Assembly: GCA_025059375.1 (NCBI GenBank)
Contig: JANXDO010000002.1
Span: 190,966 to 254,965, forward strand
Direction: 5' to 3'
DNA: 64,000 nt
DNA from: Candidatus Nezhaarchaeota archaeon
GTDB lineage: Archaea > Thermoproteota > Methanomethylicia > Nezhaarchaeales > WYZ-LMO8
The first letter of the stretch is position 1. Each line of letters begins with the position of its first letter. This document shows positions 34,083 to 43,464 of this stretch, piece after piece. The position numbers were made by a program, and so were the translations under genes. Below the pieces are notes generated by a model. The model did no database searches. It worked only from the letters and a program-made list of their open reading frames with translations, and was not told the DNA's origin.

Positions 34083-36101
34083 TCATATTTTTAGTGCAAC
34101 CTCGAAGCCATCGTGTATTGCGTTTAATGCGTTTAATGGAAGGAGAGCATCGCCTATAACATAGACTTCGGGGACCTTACCCTTAATCGCTTCAGCCAAA
34201 GTACGGTTTGGCTTAAAGCCAACGCTATGGACAAAGGTATCCACCGCCATCTTTGTATCTATACCAGCCCTGCTAACTATTACACCGCCCTCTGTTATTG
34301 CCTTGACCCTTATGTGCTTCGACATCTTAACTCCCATGAAGAAGAGCCTGTTGAACAGTGGCACCCTCGTTGTGAAGCCTATGCCCATGGCTATTTCGCC
34401 TCTTTCAGCAACTAGGTAGACAAGTTTACCTTCTGAAGCTAGCTTTTCAGCTGCGAAGACAGCAGCGTAGCCGGCTCCACATGCTGCCCTGGCTCTCTTT
34501 AAGGTACCGCATACGTATGGACAGTAGTAGCTGCAAGTCCATATCAGTACTTTATCTCCAACCTTTACACGATCAGCTAGGACGTCAACAGCACTAGCTA
34601 CGTTTGGAGTTACATAGCCAGCGTCCATACCTTTGAGCTGTGGGATTATTGGTTCAGCACCCGTTGCAATTACTGCAGCATCCGGCTTGTAGATATCGAC
34701 CATATCCGGTGTGAACTCCTTACCAAGCTTGACATCAACACCGAGCTTATACAGCTGAGCCTCGTAGTATCTTATGAGGCGCGCTATGTCCCTTCTTAGT
34801 GGAGAGCCAATCGAGTATACGTACACTCCTCCCAGCTTGTACGACTTTTCAAATAATGTTACTTTGTGACCTCTTCTTGCTAATGTCTCAGCAGCACTTA
34901 GACCTGCTGGTCCTCCACCAACAACTATCACATTCTTTGGCCTCTCAGCAGGTGTGACTTTAAGCTCATACTCCCTACCCAGTAGTGGATTAACTGTGCA
35001 TGTTATGGGTATTAGAGTCCATAACGTGTCATAGCAACCCTCGTTACAGTAGACGCATGGCCTAACATCCTCTATCCTGCCATCCCTAACTTTGATGGGC
35101 CACTCTGGGTCAGCGAGGATCTGCCTCGCAATGGCTACGAAGTCTGCCTTGCCTTCTATGAGGACTTGCTCTGCCATGAATGGGTCGTATATTCTATGAA
35201 CTATTATGACCGGGATGTTGACGGCCTTCTTTATAGCTTCAGCTGCGTAGATCCACGTACCTGGGGGTGATGCCATAGAGGGATCTGCTAGCGGGTGGTT
35301 TGAGTCCCTTGTCCTCCCTGATATGTTTATTGCATCGACACCAAACTTCTCAAGGGCTCTAGCTATTATCTGCGATTCAACCAGCGTAATTCCACCTTCA
35401 GCGACGTAATCCTCGCCATTTATCCTAACTATTAAGGCCATGTCCTTGCTCATATTGTCCCTCACTTCACCTATGAGCTCCTCCATGAATCTTAAGCCGC
35501 CTTCAAAGCCTCCATACTCATCCTTCCTTAAGTTAACGTATGGGTTCAAAAAGTTGTGAAGCAGGTATCCATGAGCAGCGTGAAGCTCTATAGCTTCCCA
35601 GCCAGCTTCTGTTGCTCTTCTAGCTGCTGCTCCAAAAGCCTTTATAATATCAAGAATTTCATCCTTAGTAAGCTCTCTAGGAACCTCAGGGTACAACAAT
35701 GCGCCCCTAATGAATGGAACTGGTGATGGGCATACTGGGTGGGCTTTGGCTATAGATGATTTTGTTTGCCTTCCAGCGTGCATTATCTGAATGCAAGCCT
35801 TGGCACCGCCAGACTTTATTGCTTCAGCAAGTTTAGCTAATCCAGGTATATACTTGTCGTCACTTATTGAAGAGTTCATGACTGCTCTTGCTTGAGGATG
35901 GTAGATGACTGATGCGCCATATATTAATAATCCAACACCTTTAGCTCTTACTCTGTAGTATTCAATTGCTCTTTCAGTTATGAAGCCATCATTTGTGGCA
36001 AAATTTTCACACACAGCTGGCATTACTATTCTGTTTCGAGTTTCTAATGGACCTATTTTTCCTGGTTCAAAAAGTTTCTTTAAACCATGAAGGGCCATCA
36101 A
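34083..36101 (-). CDS. Old-Yellow-Enzyme/2,4-dienoyl-CoA reductase-like Fe-S flavoprotein with Cys-rich insertion
   Basis: Three-domain reductase of the FadH/BaiCD/2-enoate reductase type. Residues 1-340 are the FMN TIM barrel (PGKIGPLETRNRIVMPA, HAAHGYLLHNFLNP). The [4Fe-4S] site C-x2-C-x3-C-x11-C is seen in CVYCNEGCYDTLWTLIPITC. The FAD domain has VIVVGGGPAGLSAAETLARR. The NAD(P)H-binding site is odd: where GGG is expected the chain reads WTCSYYCPYVCGTLK, then RARAACGAGYAAVFAAEKL, adding about 17 residues and four cysteines before the GxGxxA turn. Another Fe-S cluster or an altered electron donor is possible. Substrate is probably an unsaturated acid or acyl-CoA, not determined. Confidence 0.85.
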   Translation of the reverse strand: MMALHGLKKLFEPGKIGPLETRNRIVMPAVCENFATNDGFITERAIEYYRVRAKGVGLLIYGASVIYHPQARAVMNSSISDDKYIPGLAKLAEAIKSGGAKACIQIMHAGRQTKSSIAKAHPVCPSPVPFIRGALLYPEVPRELTKDEILDIIKAFGAAARRATEAGWEAIELHAAHGYLLHNFLNPYVNLRKDEYGGFEGGLRFMEELIGEVRDNMSKDMALIVRINGEDYVAEGGITLVESQIIARALEKFGVDAINISGRTRDSNHPLADPSMASPPGTWIYAAEAIKKAVNIPVIIVHRIYDPFMAEQVLIEGKADFVAIARQILADPEWPIKVRDGRIEDVRPCVYCNEGCYDTLWTLIPITCTVNPLLGREYELKVTPAERPKNVIVVGGGPAGLSAAETLARRGHKVTLFEKSYKLGGVYVYSIGSPLRRDIARLIRYYEAQLYKLGVDVKLGKEFTPDMVDIYKPDAAVIATGAEPIIPQLKGMDAGYVTPNVASAVDVLADRVKVGDKVLIWTCSYYCPYVCGTLKRARAACGAGYAAVFAAEKLASEGKLVYLVAERGEIAMGIGFTTRVPLFNRLFFMGVKMSKHIRVKAITEGGVIVSRAGIDTKMAVDTFVHSVGFKPNRTLAEAIKGKVPEVYVIGDALLPLNALNAIHDGFEVALKI

Positions 36102-36162
36102 AGACTCCTCCGGGTGTGGATTAGGCTGTGTTTTTTAGTTTAAACTTTTCCCATTGAAGGCG

Positions 36163-37116
36163 CTATATAGAAGGTGGAGCTTGTGATTTAAAAAAGACTG
36201 ATTCTCTCGTCAAGTCTATGAAGACCTCTTCCTCAACACCTAATTTAACCACGACTTTTTTATCATCAGTTGTTTTACCCACCATCGATGCTACATAGCC
36301 TGATTCCTTCAGATACTTCATGCACTCTGAAGGTCTCTCTGATGTCAATATGAAGCCAAATGACGGATAAGTCTTAAGCCAGGTCTCTAAGTCGATGCTC
36401 GGTGGTGATGGTATTAAGTTTAAGTCTATTACAGCACCCACACCACTAGATTCACAAAGCATGCTTAAGGAGCCTAGTAGTCCTGGTGCGCTTATGTCAC
36501 GCGATGCTGTGGCTAGGTTTTGCTCAGCTATATGGATCATGCCATCTATCAGCATCTTTACGCGATTTTGGTCTTTACCGCGAGTAGTATCAAAACAGTA
36601 GACCCAGCCCCTAGATCCAAAGCTTCCATTTATGTCTAAGGCCACTATTATAGATTGACCTGGTCTTGCTGTACTGCTTGGAATTACATTTTTCGCTATT
36701 CCAACAACACACCCGTCAACTGCGTCGTAGCTTGTGTCGGGATGAGTATGAAGTTTAAAGAGGGTGAGGCCGTAGAGCCTTAAGGCCTCTCTAATCCCCT
36801 TAACTAACATTGTTCTGGTGTGATTAAGGTTTGAGGATATTGTGCCAGCGTAGCCTATGGGTCTAGCCCCTTTAGCCACAACATCATTAACATTCACTAG
36901 GACTGAGTAGTAACCAGCTAAGAAGGGATCGTCTCTTATTAGTTCTTCAGTTATACCGTCACTCGAGACCACAATATAAAAGTCCCCAACTCTAAACCAG
37001 CCGGCATCATCATACTTGCACTCCTCACTAAAGATCCTAGCTAATGCTCCTATACAAGACTTCCTCGTAAGCCCCCTGTACATCTTTAATCTCTCAATTA
37101 ACTCTTTAAGCTTCAT
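36163..37116 (-). CDS. AIR synthase-related (PurM/SelD/HypE-like) ATP-binding protein
   Basis: PurM-superfamily protein that would use ATP to activate a substrate. VNVNDVVAKGARPIGYAGTISS is the family motif, MLVKGIREALRLYGLTLFKLHTHPDTSYD follows, and SRDISAPGLLGSLSMLCESSGVGAVIDL closes the second domain. The usual N-terminal GDDAAV-type motif is unclear here (YDDAGWFRVGDFYIVVSSDG). It recalls methanogenesis marker protein 2 and the sll0787-type proteins, whose functions are unsettled. I place the start at ATG 37116 (MKLKELIERL), with AAGGT just upstream; the frame extends to 37149. 317 residues. Neighbours give no firm clue. Confidence 0.75.
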   Translation of the reverse strand: MKLKELIERLKMYRGLTRKSCIGALARIFSEECKYDDAGWFRVGDFYIVVSSDGITEELIRDDPFLAGYYSVLVNVNDVVAKGARPIGYAGTISSNLNHTRTMLVKGIREALRLYGLTLFKLHTHPDTSYDAVDGCVVGIAKNVIPSSTARPGQSIIVALDINGSFGSRGWVYCFDTTRGKDQNRVKMLIDGMIHIAEQNLATASRDISAPGLLGSLSMLCESSGVGAVIDLNLIPSPPSIDLETWLKTYPSFGFILTSERPSECMKYLKESGYVASMVGKTTDDKKVVVKLGVEEEVFIDLTRESVFFKSQAPPSI

Positions 37117-37187
37117 GCACATTACCTTGGTTAAGACCTGTTTAACCACTCTCCACTTAATGCTTTCTCTCTTAACGTTTACCTCAA

Positions 37188-37757
37188 CTATGAAACACTA
37201 AATTCGCTGAGCTCAATTAGTGCCAGTACTATTGATGTTGTAGGCATGAGCTTTAAGATCCTTTTAAACTTTAGTTCCAGCGCTTCCCTTGGGGTCATGA
37301 ACACTATTTCAAGTGCCGCTTGAGTCCTCTTTGGTTCTCCTAATAGTTTACATGGTACGTAGAGGTACTTTTTGTTTGGTTTTTGTGGTTCGCTTAGGTC
37401 TAAGGAGCTTATGTTAACAACCTCGTACTTGTGTAGTCCGATCTTACCGTTGAATGGAGGCCAGTTCTTTTCTAAATAGTCGTCAGGTAACATAGCATTA
37501 CTAGGTCCTTCGATCACCAAGACTTTATCATTGAGGGGTTCAACAGCACAACCTATCTCCTCACGACACTCTCTTACTATCCCTATTATTGGGTCTTCTC
37601 CCACCTTTAAGTGGCCCTCAGGAAAAGAGTAGTAGCCCCTCTTAGGGGTTTCACCCCTCTTGATTAGGAGAAGGCTATCACCGTTGGCTATGAGCGCTGA
37701 GACAACTATTCTGATATCATCAACCTCCTTCTCCTTGACAATCCAAGCCCACCCCAA
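37188..37757 (-). CDS. Nudix hydrolase
   Basis: Hydrolase of nucleoside diphosphate derivatives. The Nudix box is complete at about residues 47-69: G-x5-E-x7-R-E-C-R-E-E-I-G. FPEGHL precedes it and SLLLIKRGETPKRG is the usual leading strand. Long insertion after the box (YLEKNWPPFNGKIGLHKYEVV) and acidic C-terminal half are not diagnostic. Substrate unknown. It lies 71 bp upstream of the AIR synthase-like gene on the same strand and faces away from mevalonate kinase. Confidence 0.87.
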   Translation of the reverse strand: MGWAWIVKEKEVDDIRIVVSALIANGDSLLLIKRGETPKRGYYSFPEGHLKVGEDPIIGIVRECREEIGCAVEPLNDKVLVIEGPSNAMLPDDYLEKNWPPFNGKIGLHKYEVVNISSLDLSEPQKPNKKYLYVPCKLLGEPKRTQAALEIVFMTPREALELKFKRILKLMPTTSIVLALIELSEFSVS

Positions 37758-37850
37758 TTAACGACTTGCTAATGTAGGTGCTCCACTTAAATCTTTTTTG
37801 TGAGAATAGGCACCTTTTATGTGTGCTAGATTAATGGGTGGGATTTAGTC

Positions 37851-38846
37851 TTGGTCATAGTCTCAGCACCAGGTAAGGTCACGCTGTTCGGTGAGCATGC
37901 TGTCGTTTATGGCGAGCCAGCTATAGCCATGGCCATAGATAAGAGGGTTAGGGTTGAAGCTGTTAAGAGGACTGATGAAGTGATTAGGATTGAGGCAAAG
38001 GATCTAGTGTTAGCTGGCTTTAGAGCAGTGATAGCCTCTAACGGCTCTATGACTCTTGAAGGCGAGTCGAGGAAGGTCTTGGCTGCCTTAAGTTACGTTA
38101 AGAAGGCTGTTGAGTTAGTACAGGATAGGTATGGAATTAGGCATGGTGCTCACCTATCGATCACGTCAGAAATGCCTGTTGGTGCTGGTTTAGGCACTTC
38201 AGCTGCCGTGGCGGTCTCAGTGGTTAAAGCATACTCGGCGATATGTGGGGTGGAACTTAGTGAAGAAGAGTGTGCCACCCTCGGACACCAAGTTGAGCTT
38301 GCTGTTCAAGGAATGGCAAGCAAGATGGACACCACAACCACAGCTATTGGAGGAGTTCTCTACATAGATCCTAAGAGGGAGAAGGTCTACGAGAGAATAG
38401 AGCATCCAAGTAATTTGAGGAGTTTAGTTATAGGGTACGTAAACAGGGAGTCCAGCACCAGTGAGATGGTTGATAAGGTTAGAAGGCTCAGGAGTGAGCT
38501 TCCAGGTGTAGTCGATTTAATAATTAAGATTATGGGGGAGATAACTAGGAGGGCTAGGAGTTGCATTGAAAGTGGAAACCTCAGCGAGATAGGTTTGCTC
38601 ATGAATGTGAATCATGGTCTTTTAGAGGCAATAGGAGTGTCTACTACTAAGCTGTCTCAGATGGTCTATGCTGCAAGGTTAGCGGGAGCATTAGGGTCGA
38701 AGATTACAGGTGCTGGTGGAGGAGGATGTATAGTAGCTTTAGCTCCAGGAAGAGAGGAAGAGGTGATAGCAGCCTTAAAGGCCATAGGGGCTTCAGCATT
38801 TAAAGCCAACCCCTCTAGTGAGGGGGTAAAGATTGAAGAGGGGTAA
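37851..38846 (+). CDS. mvk: Mevalonate kinase
   Basis: GHMP kinase phosphorylating mevalonate for archaeal isoprenoid lipids. The N-terminal APGKVTLFGEHAVVYGEPAIAMAID is characteristic, the phosphate loop is MPVGAGLGTSAAVAVS near 108-123, MDTTTTAIGG contains the usual Asp, and GSKITGAGGGGCIVALAP is the C-terminal motif. TTG start at 37851. It overlaps the GDPD gene by 14 bp, so the two are co-translated. Cytosolic. Confidence 0.94.
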   Translation: MVIVSAPGKVTLFGEHAVVYGEPAIAMAIDKRVRVEAVKRTDEVIRIEAKDLVLAGFRAVIASNGSMTLEGESRKVLAALSYVKKAVELVQDRYGIRHGAHLSITSEMPVGAGLGTSAAVAVSVVKAYSAICGVELSEEECATLGHQVELAVQGMASKMDTTTTAIGGVLYIDPKREKVYERIEHPSNLRSLVIGYVNRESSTSEMVDKVRRLRSELPGVVDLIIKIMGEITRRARSCIESGNLSEIGLLMNVNHGLLEAIGVSTTKLSQMVYAARLAGALGSKITGAGGGGCIVALAPGREEEVIAALKAIGASAFKANPSSEGVKIEEG

Positions 38847-39504
38847 AGTAATAGCACATAGGGGGGTACCGTCACTTAAGGTAGAGAATAGCCTTGAGGG
38901 TATCGAGGAAGCATTAAGGTTGAGGGTTGATGGCATTGAAGTTGATGTGAGGTTAACTAAGGATCGCATACCTATCGCTTTTCACGATGCTGATATGTTG
39001 AGGTTGTTTAAGATCAATAAGCTACTTAAAGAGGTAAGTTTAGCTGAGATTAAAGCGTTAAGCAGAAGGCGAGGGTTTACCGTACCCACGTTAAGTGAAG
39101 TTCTAAACTTAGTGGGCAATAAGTCAATGATAGTCTTAGACGTTAAGGAGTGGGGCGTCGTGGACCTCATGATGAGGATCCTTCACTCTTCAAGTGCTAA
39201 GGATATCGTGATTACATCCTTTGATCATAGAATTCCATTAAAGGTTAAAAGTGAGGCTCCCTGGGTTAAGGTGGGGTTCATAGTTTCATTCAGACCTTTA
39301 AGCGTCTCCAAACTCATAACAGATGATGTCAACTGCCTATTCTTAAAGAAAGATTACGCTGATGAGGAGCTGGTAAATGAGGCTATCGACTTGGGATTGG
39401 AGGTCTACATCTGGGTTATCAACGATGTCGTTAATGCTGAGAGATTTTGGCGTTTAGGGGTTAGTGGGATAGTGACTGATAAGCCTCAGCTGTTTGTAAA
39501 CTAG
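38833..39504 (+). CDS. Glycerophosphodiester phosphodiesterase family protein
   Basis: GDPD-type TIM-barrel enzyme hydrolysing glycerophosphodiesters. VIAHRGVPSLKVENSLEGIEEAL gives the catalytic His-Arg and Glu-Asn; GIEVDVRLTKDRIPIAFHDADMLRL gives Glu-x-Asp and His; VYIWVINDVVNAERFWRLGVSGIVTDKP closes the barrel. 223 residues is the short form without a signal peptide. TTG start inside the mevalonate kinase end. The link to lipid synthesis is plausible: it could recycle headgroup glycerophosphate. Confidence 0.88.
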   Translation: MKRGKVIAHRGVPSLKVENSLEGIEEALRLRVDGIEVDVRLTKDRIPIAFHDADMLRLFKINKLLKEVSLAEIKALSRRRGFTVPTLSEVLNLVGNKSMIVLDVKEWGVVDLMMRILHSSSAKDIVITSFDHRIPLKVKSEAPWVKVGFIVSFRPLSVSKLITDDVNCLFLKKDYADEELVNEAIDLGLEVYIWVINDVVNAERFWRLGVSGIVTDKPQLFVN

Positions 39505-39823
39505 GGTGCCGTGACCTCTAAACTTAAGTGTATGGCTTCTAATCGTCTTGGATTGCTGTAAAAGTGGAGATCTAATAGCATGATCTTTTTGTTAAGAGCT
39601 TCTTAGTGATTGTTGAAGTGACGCTAAATAAATGAGAACTTCAATGGTTTACCTCGAGATGGTGGCATTAGTTAGTACTGTACGTATTGCAGTCCTTGAA
39701 GCTCCCACTTGACGAGCTTGGAGTCACTTAGGACGAAGTGTTTTGAATGCTAACGGTTCAAAGGAAAGGTTAGGATAAAAGTTAAATAATTACAACGTAA
39801 TTCCAGCTCTGCTAGGGTGGGTC
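39505..39823. other. Intergenic region, no feature seen
   Basis: About 320 bp between the GDPD gene and the sugar-phosphate transferase gene. I see no ORF with protein-like content and no stable hairpin. A TATA-like TTAAATAATT at about 39782 is the likely promoter of the next gene. Confidence 0.4.
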
Positions 39824-40831
39824 ATGAAGTCCGAGATTATCGCCTCACTTATCTCGTTCGTCGTGACCTTGTTCATCACACCATACTTGATGAGATTCCT
39901 ATATTTAGCTGGAGTTGTTGGCCTAGATTTACAAAAGAAGGATAGACCTAAACTCCCAACTAGTGGTGGTATTTGCGTTGCTTTTGGAGTCTTAGCTGGG
40001 CTATTAAGCTACGTTGGGATTAAGACCTTCGTTTATGGTCTTCAAATTCAAGCTATTAACCTGCTTGCGGTGATATCATCAATCCTAATGGTTATGTTTG
40101 TTGGATTACTGGACGATTTGAACGTTGGAGAGAGGGCCATAAAGACGAAGGAGGGTGAGGACATAAGGATTGGTCTACCTCAGTGGATTAAGCCTTTGAT
40201 CACTTTGCCTGCTGCCATCCCCCTAATGGTGATAATGGCTGGTCATACTACCATGTCAATTCCCTTTATAGGGGAGGTTGATTTTGGAATCTTTTACCCC
40301 TTAATCTTAATTCCTATTGGGGTGGTTGGTGCCAGTAATGCTGTAAATCTTTTAGGGGGATTTAATGGGATGGAGGCTGGGATGGGTATTGTCTACATGC
40401 TCAGTCTAGGAATTTACGCTCTCATTAAACAGAACGTGGCCGCCGTGATCTTCCTGACGTCATTCGCTTCACTACTTGGATTTGTTCGTTACAATTGGTA
40501 TCCAGCTAAGATCTTACCTGGAGATAGCCTAACATACCTTCTCGGCTCTTTAGTTGCAGCTGGCGTGATAGTAGGTAACATGGAGAAGGTGGGGATCATA
40601 GTCTTAACCCCCTTCATTATAGAGTTCTTCTTGAAGGCTAGATCCAAGTTTAAGGCAAGTTGCCTAGGCAAATTGAGGGAGGATGGAAGACTTGACCCTC
40701 CATATGGAAGGAAGATATACAGCTTAACGCACATCATGCTACAACTGCGGCCAACGGAGAAACAGGTGGTATTAGCAATGATAATCTTAGAGCTTATATT
40801 CTGCCTTATACCATTTTTAGGTGTGCTCTAA
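39824..40831 (+). CDS. Polyprenyl-phosphate N-acetylhexosamine-1-phosphate transferase (GPT/MraY family, AglH-like)
   Basis: Multi-pass membrane enzyme starting lipid-linked oligosaccharide synthesis, probably for N-glycosylation. About ten hydrophobic segments are visible. Family motifs are DRPKLPTSGGICVAFG near 45, the Asp-Asp pair in VGLLDDLNVGERA, NLLGGFNGMEAGMG (sugar-nucleotide region) and PAKILPGDSLTYLLG. KDRPKLPTSGG and the length (335) fit archaeal AglH/eukaryotic ALG7-type proteins as well as MraY. ATG 39824 follows GGGTGGG. Likely donor is a UDP-N-acetylhexosamine. Confidence 0.87.
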   Translation: MKSEIIASLISFVVTLFITPYLMRFLYLAGVVGLDLQKKDRPKLPTSGGICVAFGVLAGLLSYVGIKTFVYGLQIQAINLLAVISSILMVMFVGLLDDLNVGERAIKTKEGEDIRIGLPQWIKPLITLPAAIPLMVIMAGHTTMSIPFIGEVDFGIFYPLILIPIGVVGASNAVNLLGGFNGMEAGMGIVYMLSLGIYALIKQNVAAVIFLTSFASLLGFVRYNWYPAKILPGDSLTYLLGSLVAAGVIVGNMEKVGIIVLTPFIIEFFLKARSKFKASCLGKLREDGRLDPPYGRKIYSLTHIMLQLRPTEKQVVLAMIILELIFCLIPFLGVL

Positions 40832-40862
40832 AGCTTACTGTGCCCTATAGTAACTCATCCAG

Positions 40863-41078
40863 GTGTTAAAGTTGACTTCAAAGTTTAGGATCGATAGAGA
40901 GCTTATTGATTCCACCCACCGATTAATGGAGCTGATTTTAGAGATAGATGAGTATTGGAGGAGGACGGCTCCTTTCTACGAGCTGAATGATGGTGAGAGG
41001 GGGAAGATTTTAAAGTTGTTGGATGAAGTTGAGGGCTTGGTGTCTAAGCTGAAGAGGGGGCTTAGCTCTAAATCATAG
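40863..41078 (+). CDS. Small helical protein of unknown function
   Basis: A 71-residue, charged, mostly helical protein beginning at GTG 40863. I recognise no family. It contains RLMELILEIDEYWRR and GKILKLLDEVEGLVSKLK, two amphipathic helices that could pair as a coiled coil. It starts 31 bp after the sugar-phosphate transferase gene and its last bases overlap the convergent PIN-ATPase gene by 11 bp. The position suggests co-transcription with the transferase. Confidence 0.5.
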   Translation: MLKLTSKFRIDRELIDSTHRLMELILEIDEYWRRTAPFYELNDGERGKILKLLDEVEGLVSKLKRGLSSKS

Positions 41079-42609
41079 GTCTTACTTCTATGTGCATGTC
41101 GAAGCGCTTACTTATCCTATCAAGCTTCTTACGGCACTTCTTCATTACAAGTGACAGGTAATGACGTGGCACGTATATGAAAGCTATTCCCTCCTCTGGC
41201 ATCTCAACCCTATAATCCGGTGTAACCTTGCTTAAAGTGTGTTCTAGCGCCCTAGCCACTAAGGTGTTAGGCACTTTTAAGCCCTTCTTTACTGGAACGA
41301 CGAAAGTCCTTTCCCCAAAGACGTAAAGCTCGTACTCGGGCTCGTCAGTTAGAAAGTCCTTAACGACCACTACGGGTCTAGCTAAATCCTCTTCCTTAAG
41401 CCCGTGGGGTATTTTGATTGTCGTCTCAATAGCGTAGGCTTTGCTTACATTACCCTCATTTATGAAGAGCACTGTGTCAACTATTGATGGTATCATGCCA
41501 AGCTCTATCCTACCAACAAATCTCTGTATTGCATCTATTGGTGACGTTGCGTGAACAACACCAACCATCCCGACACCAGCCAGCCTTAAGTCAGCGTATA
41601 ACTTAAAGTCCTCGGTATCCCTCATCTCATCAAATATGGTGTAATCAGGTCTACTTAGTAGTAGTACGTCGTGCATCTCTTGAGATGAAGCTAGGCTCTT
41701 TGAGTATTGAGTGACTTCTGGGGGTAATTGTAGGTCTCGTGGGGCCTCAATCGTCTTCACTATTTTGCCCTTTCTCCTGTAGTGTTCTGCTAGCGCCTGA
41801 GCGAACGTGCTCTTACCCATACCTGGCGCCCCAGCTATTAATATGCCCTCAGCATGCGAATCTAGCCTCTCTAAGAGCTTTGAAGGTAAGCCATAGTCCT
41901 CTAAACTCAACTTGACTATAGGCCTAACAGCTGTGAGCTCTAAGCCATCTGAGAATGGAGGTCTAGTTATGACTATCCTGTAACTTCCAAGCTGTATTAT
42001 CGTTGAAGTTTCTCTGTCAACCTCTATGAAACTGTCAGGGCTGCTCTTAGCTCTTTCTATGACCTCCCTAATGATTATTTGAAGCTCTTCACTGGTCATT
42101 GGTTTGCTCCTTATAGGTTCAAAGGTCCATCTCCCCGGTTGTCCCTTCTTCGCGTATGGTACTACGCCCTCCTTCAGATGGACGGACATAGTTCTTTGAT
42201 CAAAGTAATCCTCAAGCTTTAGCTTACCTTCAGATTTCACATACACTACTTTGACTCCCATGGCCTCGGCGACCTTGGCCATTACTAAGTCGCAAGTTAC
42301 TAACGAGCCCTTAAGATCTAGAGCTAACTCCCTAATCATCCCATTAAGTGCTTCGGGTGAAGGTCTTTTATCTTCATTCAAACCTCCAGCAAACAGAATC
42401 TTTACGTCCTTATTTTCGCATATCTCCCTTAACCTTAAAAGCTCCCCCAATCCTGAGAAGTCGTTGAACTTAGCCCTTCTCTCAAGCTCATTTACTATTG
42501 CTTTGTGTATGACTAGCCTATCCTTAATTACTCCACTCTCAACAAGCCTTCTCGCAAGGCCAGTCTCTATAGCTGCGAGGTCTGCTATGTACGTCTCGGA
42601 ACTTGACAT
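41068..42609 (-). CDS. PIN-domain/PilT-like ATPase with C-terminal KH domain
   Basis: Conserved archaeal protein of unknown cellular role (MJ1533-type). The N-terminal PIN nuclease fold spans about 1-125: YIADLAAIETGL, the Glu in IVNELERRA and the Asp in SLVTCDLVMAKVAEAMGVKVVYVK. The ATPase follows with Walker A GAPGMGKSTFAQ near 260, DYTIFDEMRDTEDFKLYADLRLAG and GVVHAT; a KH-like segment ends the chain. I start at ATG 42609 (MSSSETYIADLA); the frame reaches 42816 but that extension would overlap the divergent hydrolase gene. A TTTATAAA box near 42663 supports the shorter form. A role in RNA handling is inferred from PIN and KH domains. Confidence 0.83.
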   Translation of the reverse strand: MSSSETYIADLAAIETGLARRLVESGVIKDRLVIHKAIVNELERRAKFNDFSGLGELLRLREICENKDVKILFAGGLNEDKRPSPEALNGMIRELALDLKGSLVTCDLVMAKVAEAMGVKVVYVKSEGKLKLEDYFDQRTMSVHLKEGVVPYAKKGQPGRWTFEPIRSKPMTSEELQIIIREVIERAKSSPDSFIEVDRETSTIIQLGSYRIVITRPPFSDGLELTAVRPIVKLSLEDYGLPSKLLERLDSHAEGILIAGAPGMGKSTFAQALAEHYRRKGKIVKTIEAPRDLQLPPEVTQYSKSLASSQEMHDVLLLSRPDYTIFDEMRDTEDFKLYADLRLAGVGMVGVVHATSPIDAIQRFVGRIELGMIPSIVDTVLFINEGNVSKAYAIETTIKIPHGLKEEDLARPVVVVKDFLTDEPEYELYVFGERTFVVPVKKGLKVPNTLVARALEHTLSKVTPDYRVEMPEEGIAFIYVPRHYLSLVMKKCRKKLDRISKRFDMHIEVRPMI

Positions 42610-42711
42610 GATTCCTGCATAACACCCCTCATCAATGTCAACCTTAGCATAATCATAGAGTATTTTATAAATGTTTTCAATGACTAAGTAAGAGGCTAGG
42701 TGTGATTTGGA

Positions 42712-43368
42712 TTGAAGTTGACGAAAAAGTTGTACTATTACCCTGAAGTTGGGTTCACCTCGAACTCTTACATTATTGATGATGGTGTTAGGGTCCTCAT
42801 AGATCCCGGCCACCATAATCGCTTGGACGGTCTAATTAAGCTCATGAAGGAGGATGGCTTTAGCATGAGCGACGTGGACTGGATTATAGTGACTCACGCT
42901 CATGTAGATCACTGTGGTGCAGTTCATGACATTCAGAAGAAGCATAACATCAAAGTGGCAATGCATGAGGAGGAGAAGCAGTATCTTGAATTGGCAGTGT
43001 ACTTTCATAGACTCTTTGGTGAGCGCATGACACCTTTCACTGTCGATCACTGGTTTAAAGGTGAGAGGTGCAGCGACATTGGTGGTTTAAAACTTGTGAT
43101 ACTACACACGCCAGGTCATACCCCAGGGAGTATATCGATATACTCGCCTGAAGGAAAGTACTTAATATGTGGTGACCTGGTCTTTGAAGGTGGTGTGGGT
43201 AGGACGGATCTTGGTGGAAGTAGTGAAATGCTGAGGAAATCCATTGAGCTCGTCTCTCAGCTAGACATAGATATGTTGTTACCGGGCCATGGTCCACTCA
43301 TCGTGGGTAGAGAGGAAGTAATTAGAAACTTTAGGTTTGTAATGAAGTTCATGGACTACTTTCTTTAA
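42712..43368 (+). CDS. Metallo-beta-lactamase-fold hydrolase (glyoxalase II-like)
   Basis: Binuclear metal hydrolase. THAHVDHCGAVHDIQ carries the HxHxDH site near residue 62, HTPGHTPGSISIYS supplies the next His, CGDLVFEGGVGRTDLGG supplies the Asp and LPGHGPLIVG the last His. Length (218) and layout match glyoxalase II-like or persulfide dioxygenase-like members. No signal peptide. TTG start at 42712, with AGGTG about 10 bp upstream. Substrate not determined; divergent from the PIN-ATPase gene. Confidence 0.88.
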   Translation: MKLTKKLYYYPEVGFTSNSYIIDDGVRVLIDPGHHNRLDGLIKLMKEDGFSMSDVDWIIVTHAHVDHCGAVHDIQKKHNIKVAMHEEEKQYLELAVYFHRLFGERMTPFTVDHWFKGERCSDIGGLKLVILHTPGHTPGSISIYSPEGKYLICGDLVFEGGVGRTDLGGSSEMLRKSIELVSQLDIDMLLPGHGPLIVGREEVIRNFRFVMKFMDYFL

Positions 43369-43464
43369 TTCTTTTGGTTTAATGGTTTTAAGCGAAAGAA
43401 AAATAAAGGAGAGGAACCTCACCACATAAAAGCATGCTGAATCTTATCGCGTAGGTGATGATCG

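Noticed and set aside
42610-42816. N-terminal extension of the PIN-ATPase
   Set aside because: It overlaps the divergent hydrolase, lies upstream of a good TATA box, and the PIN domain starts only at 42609.
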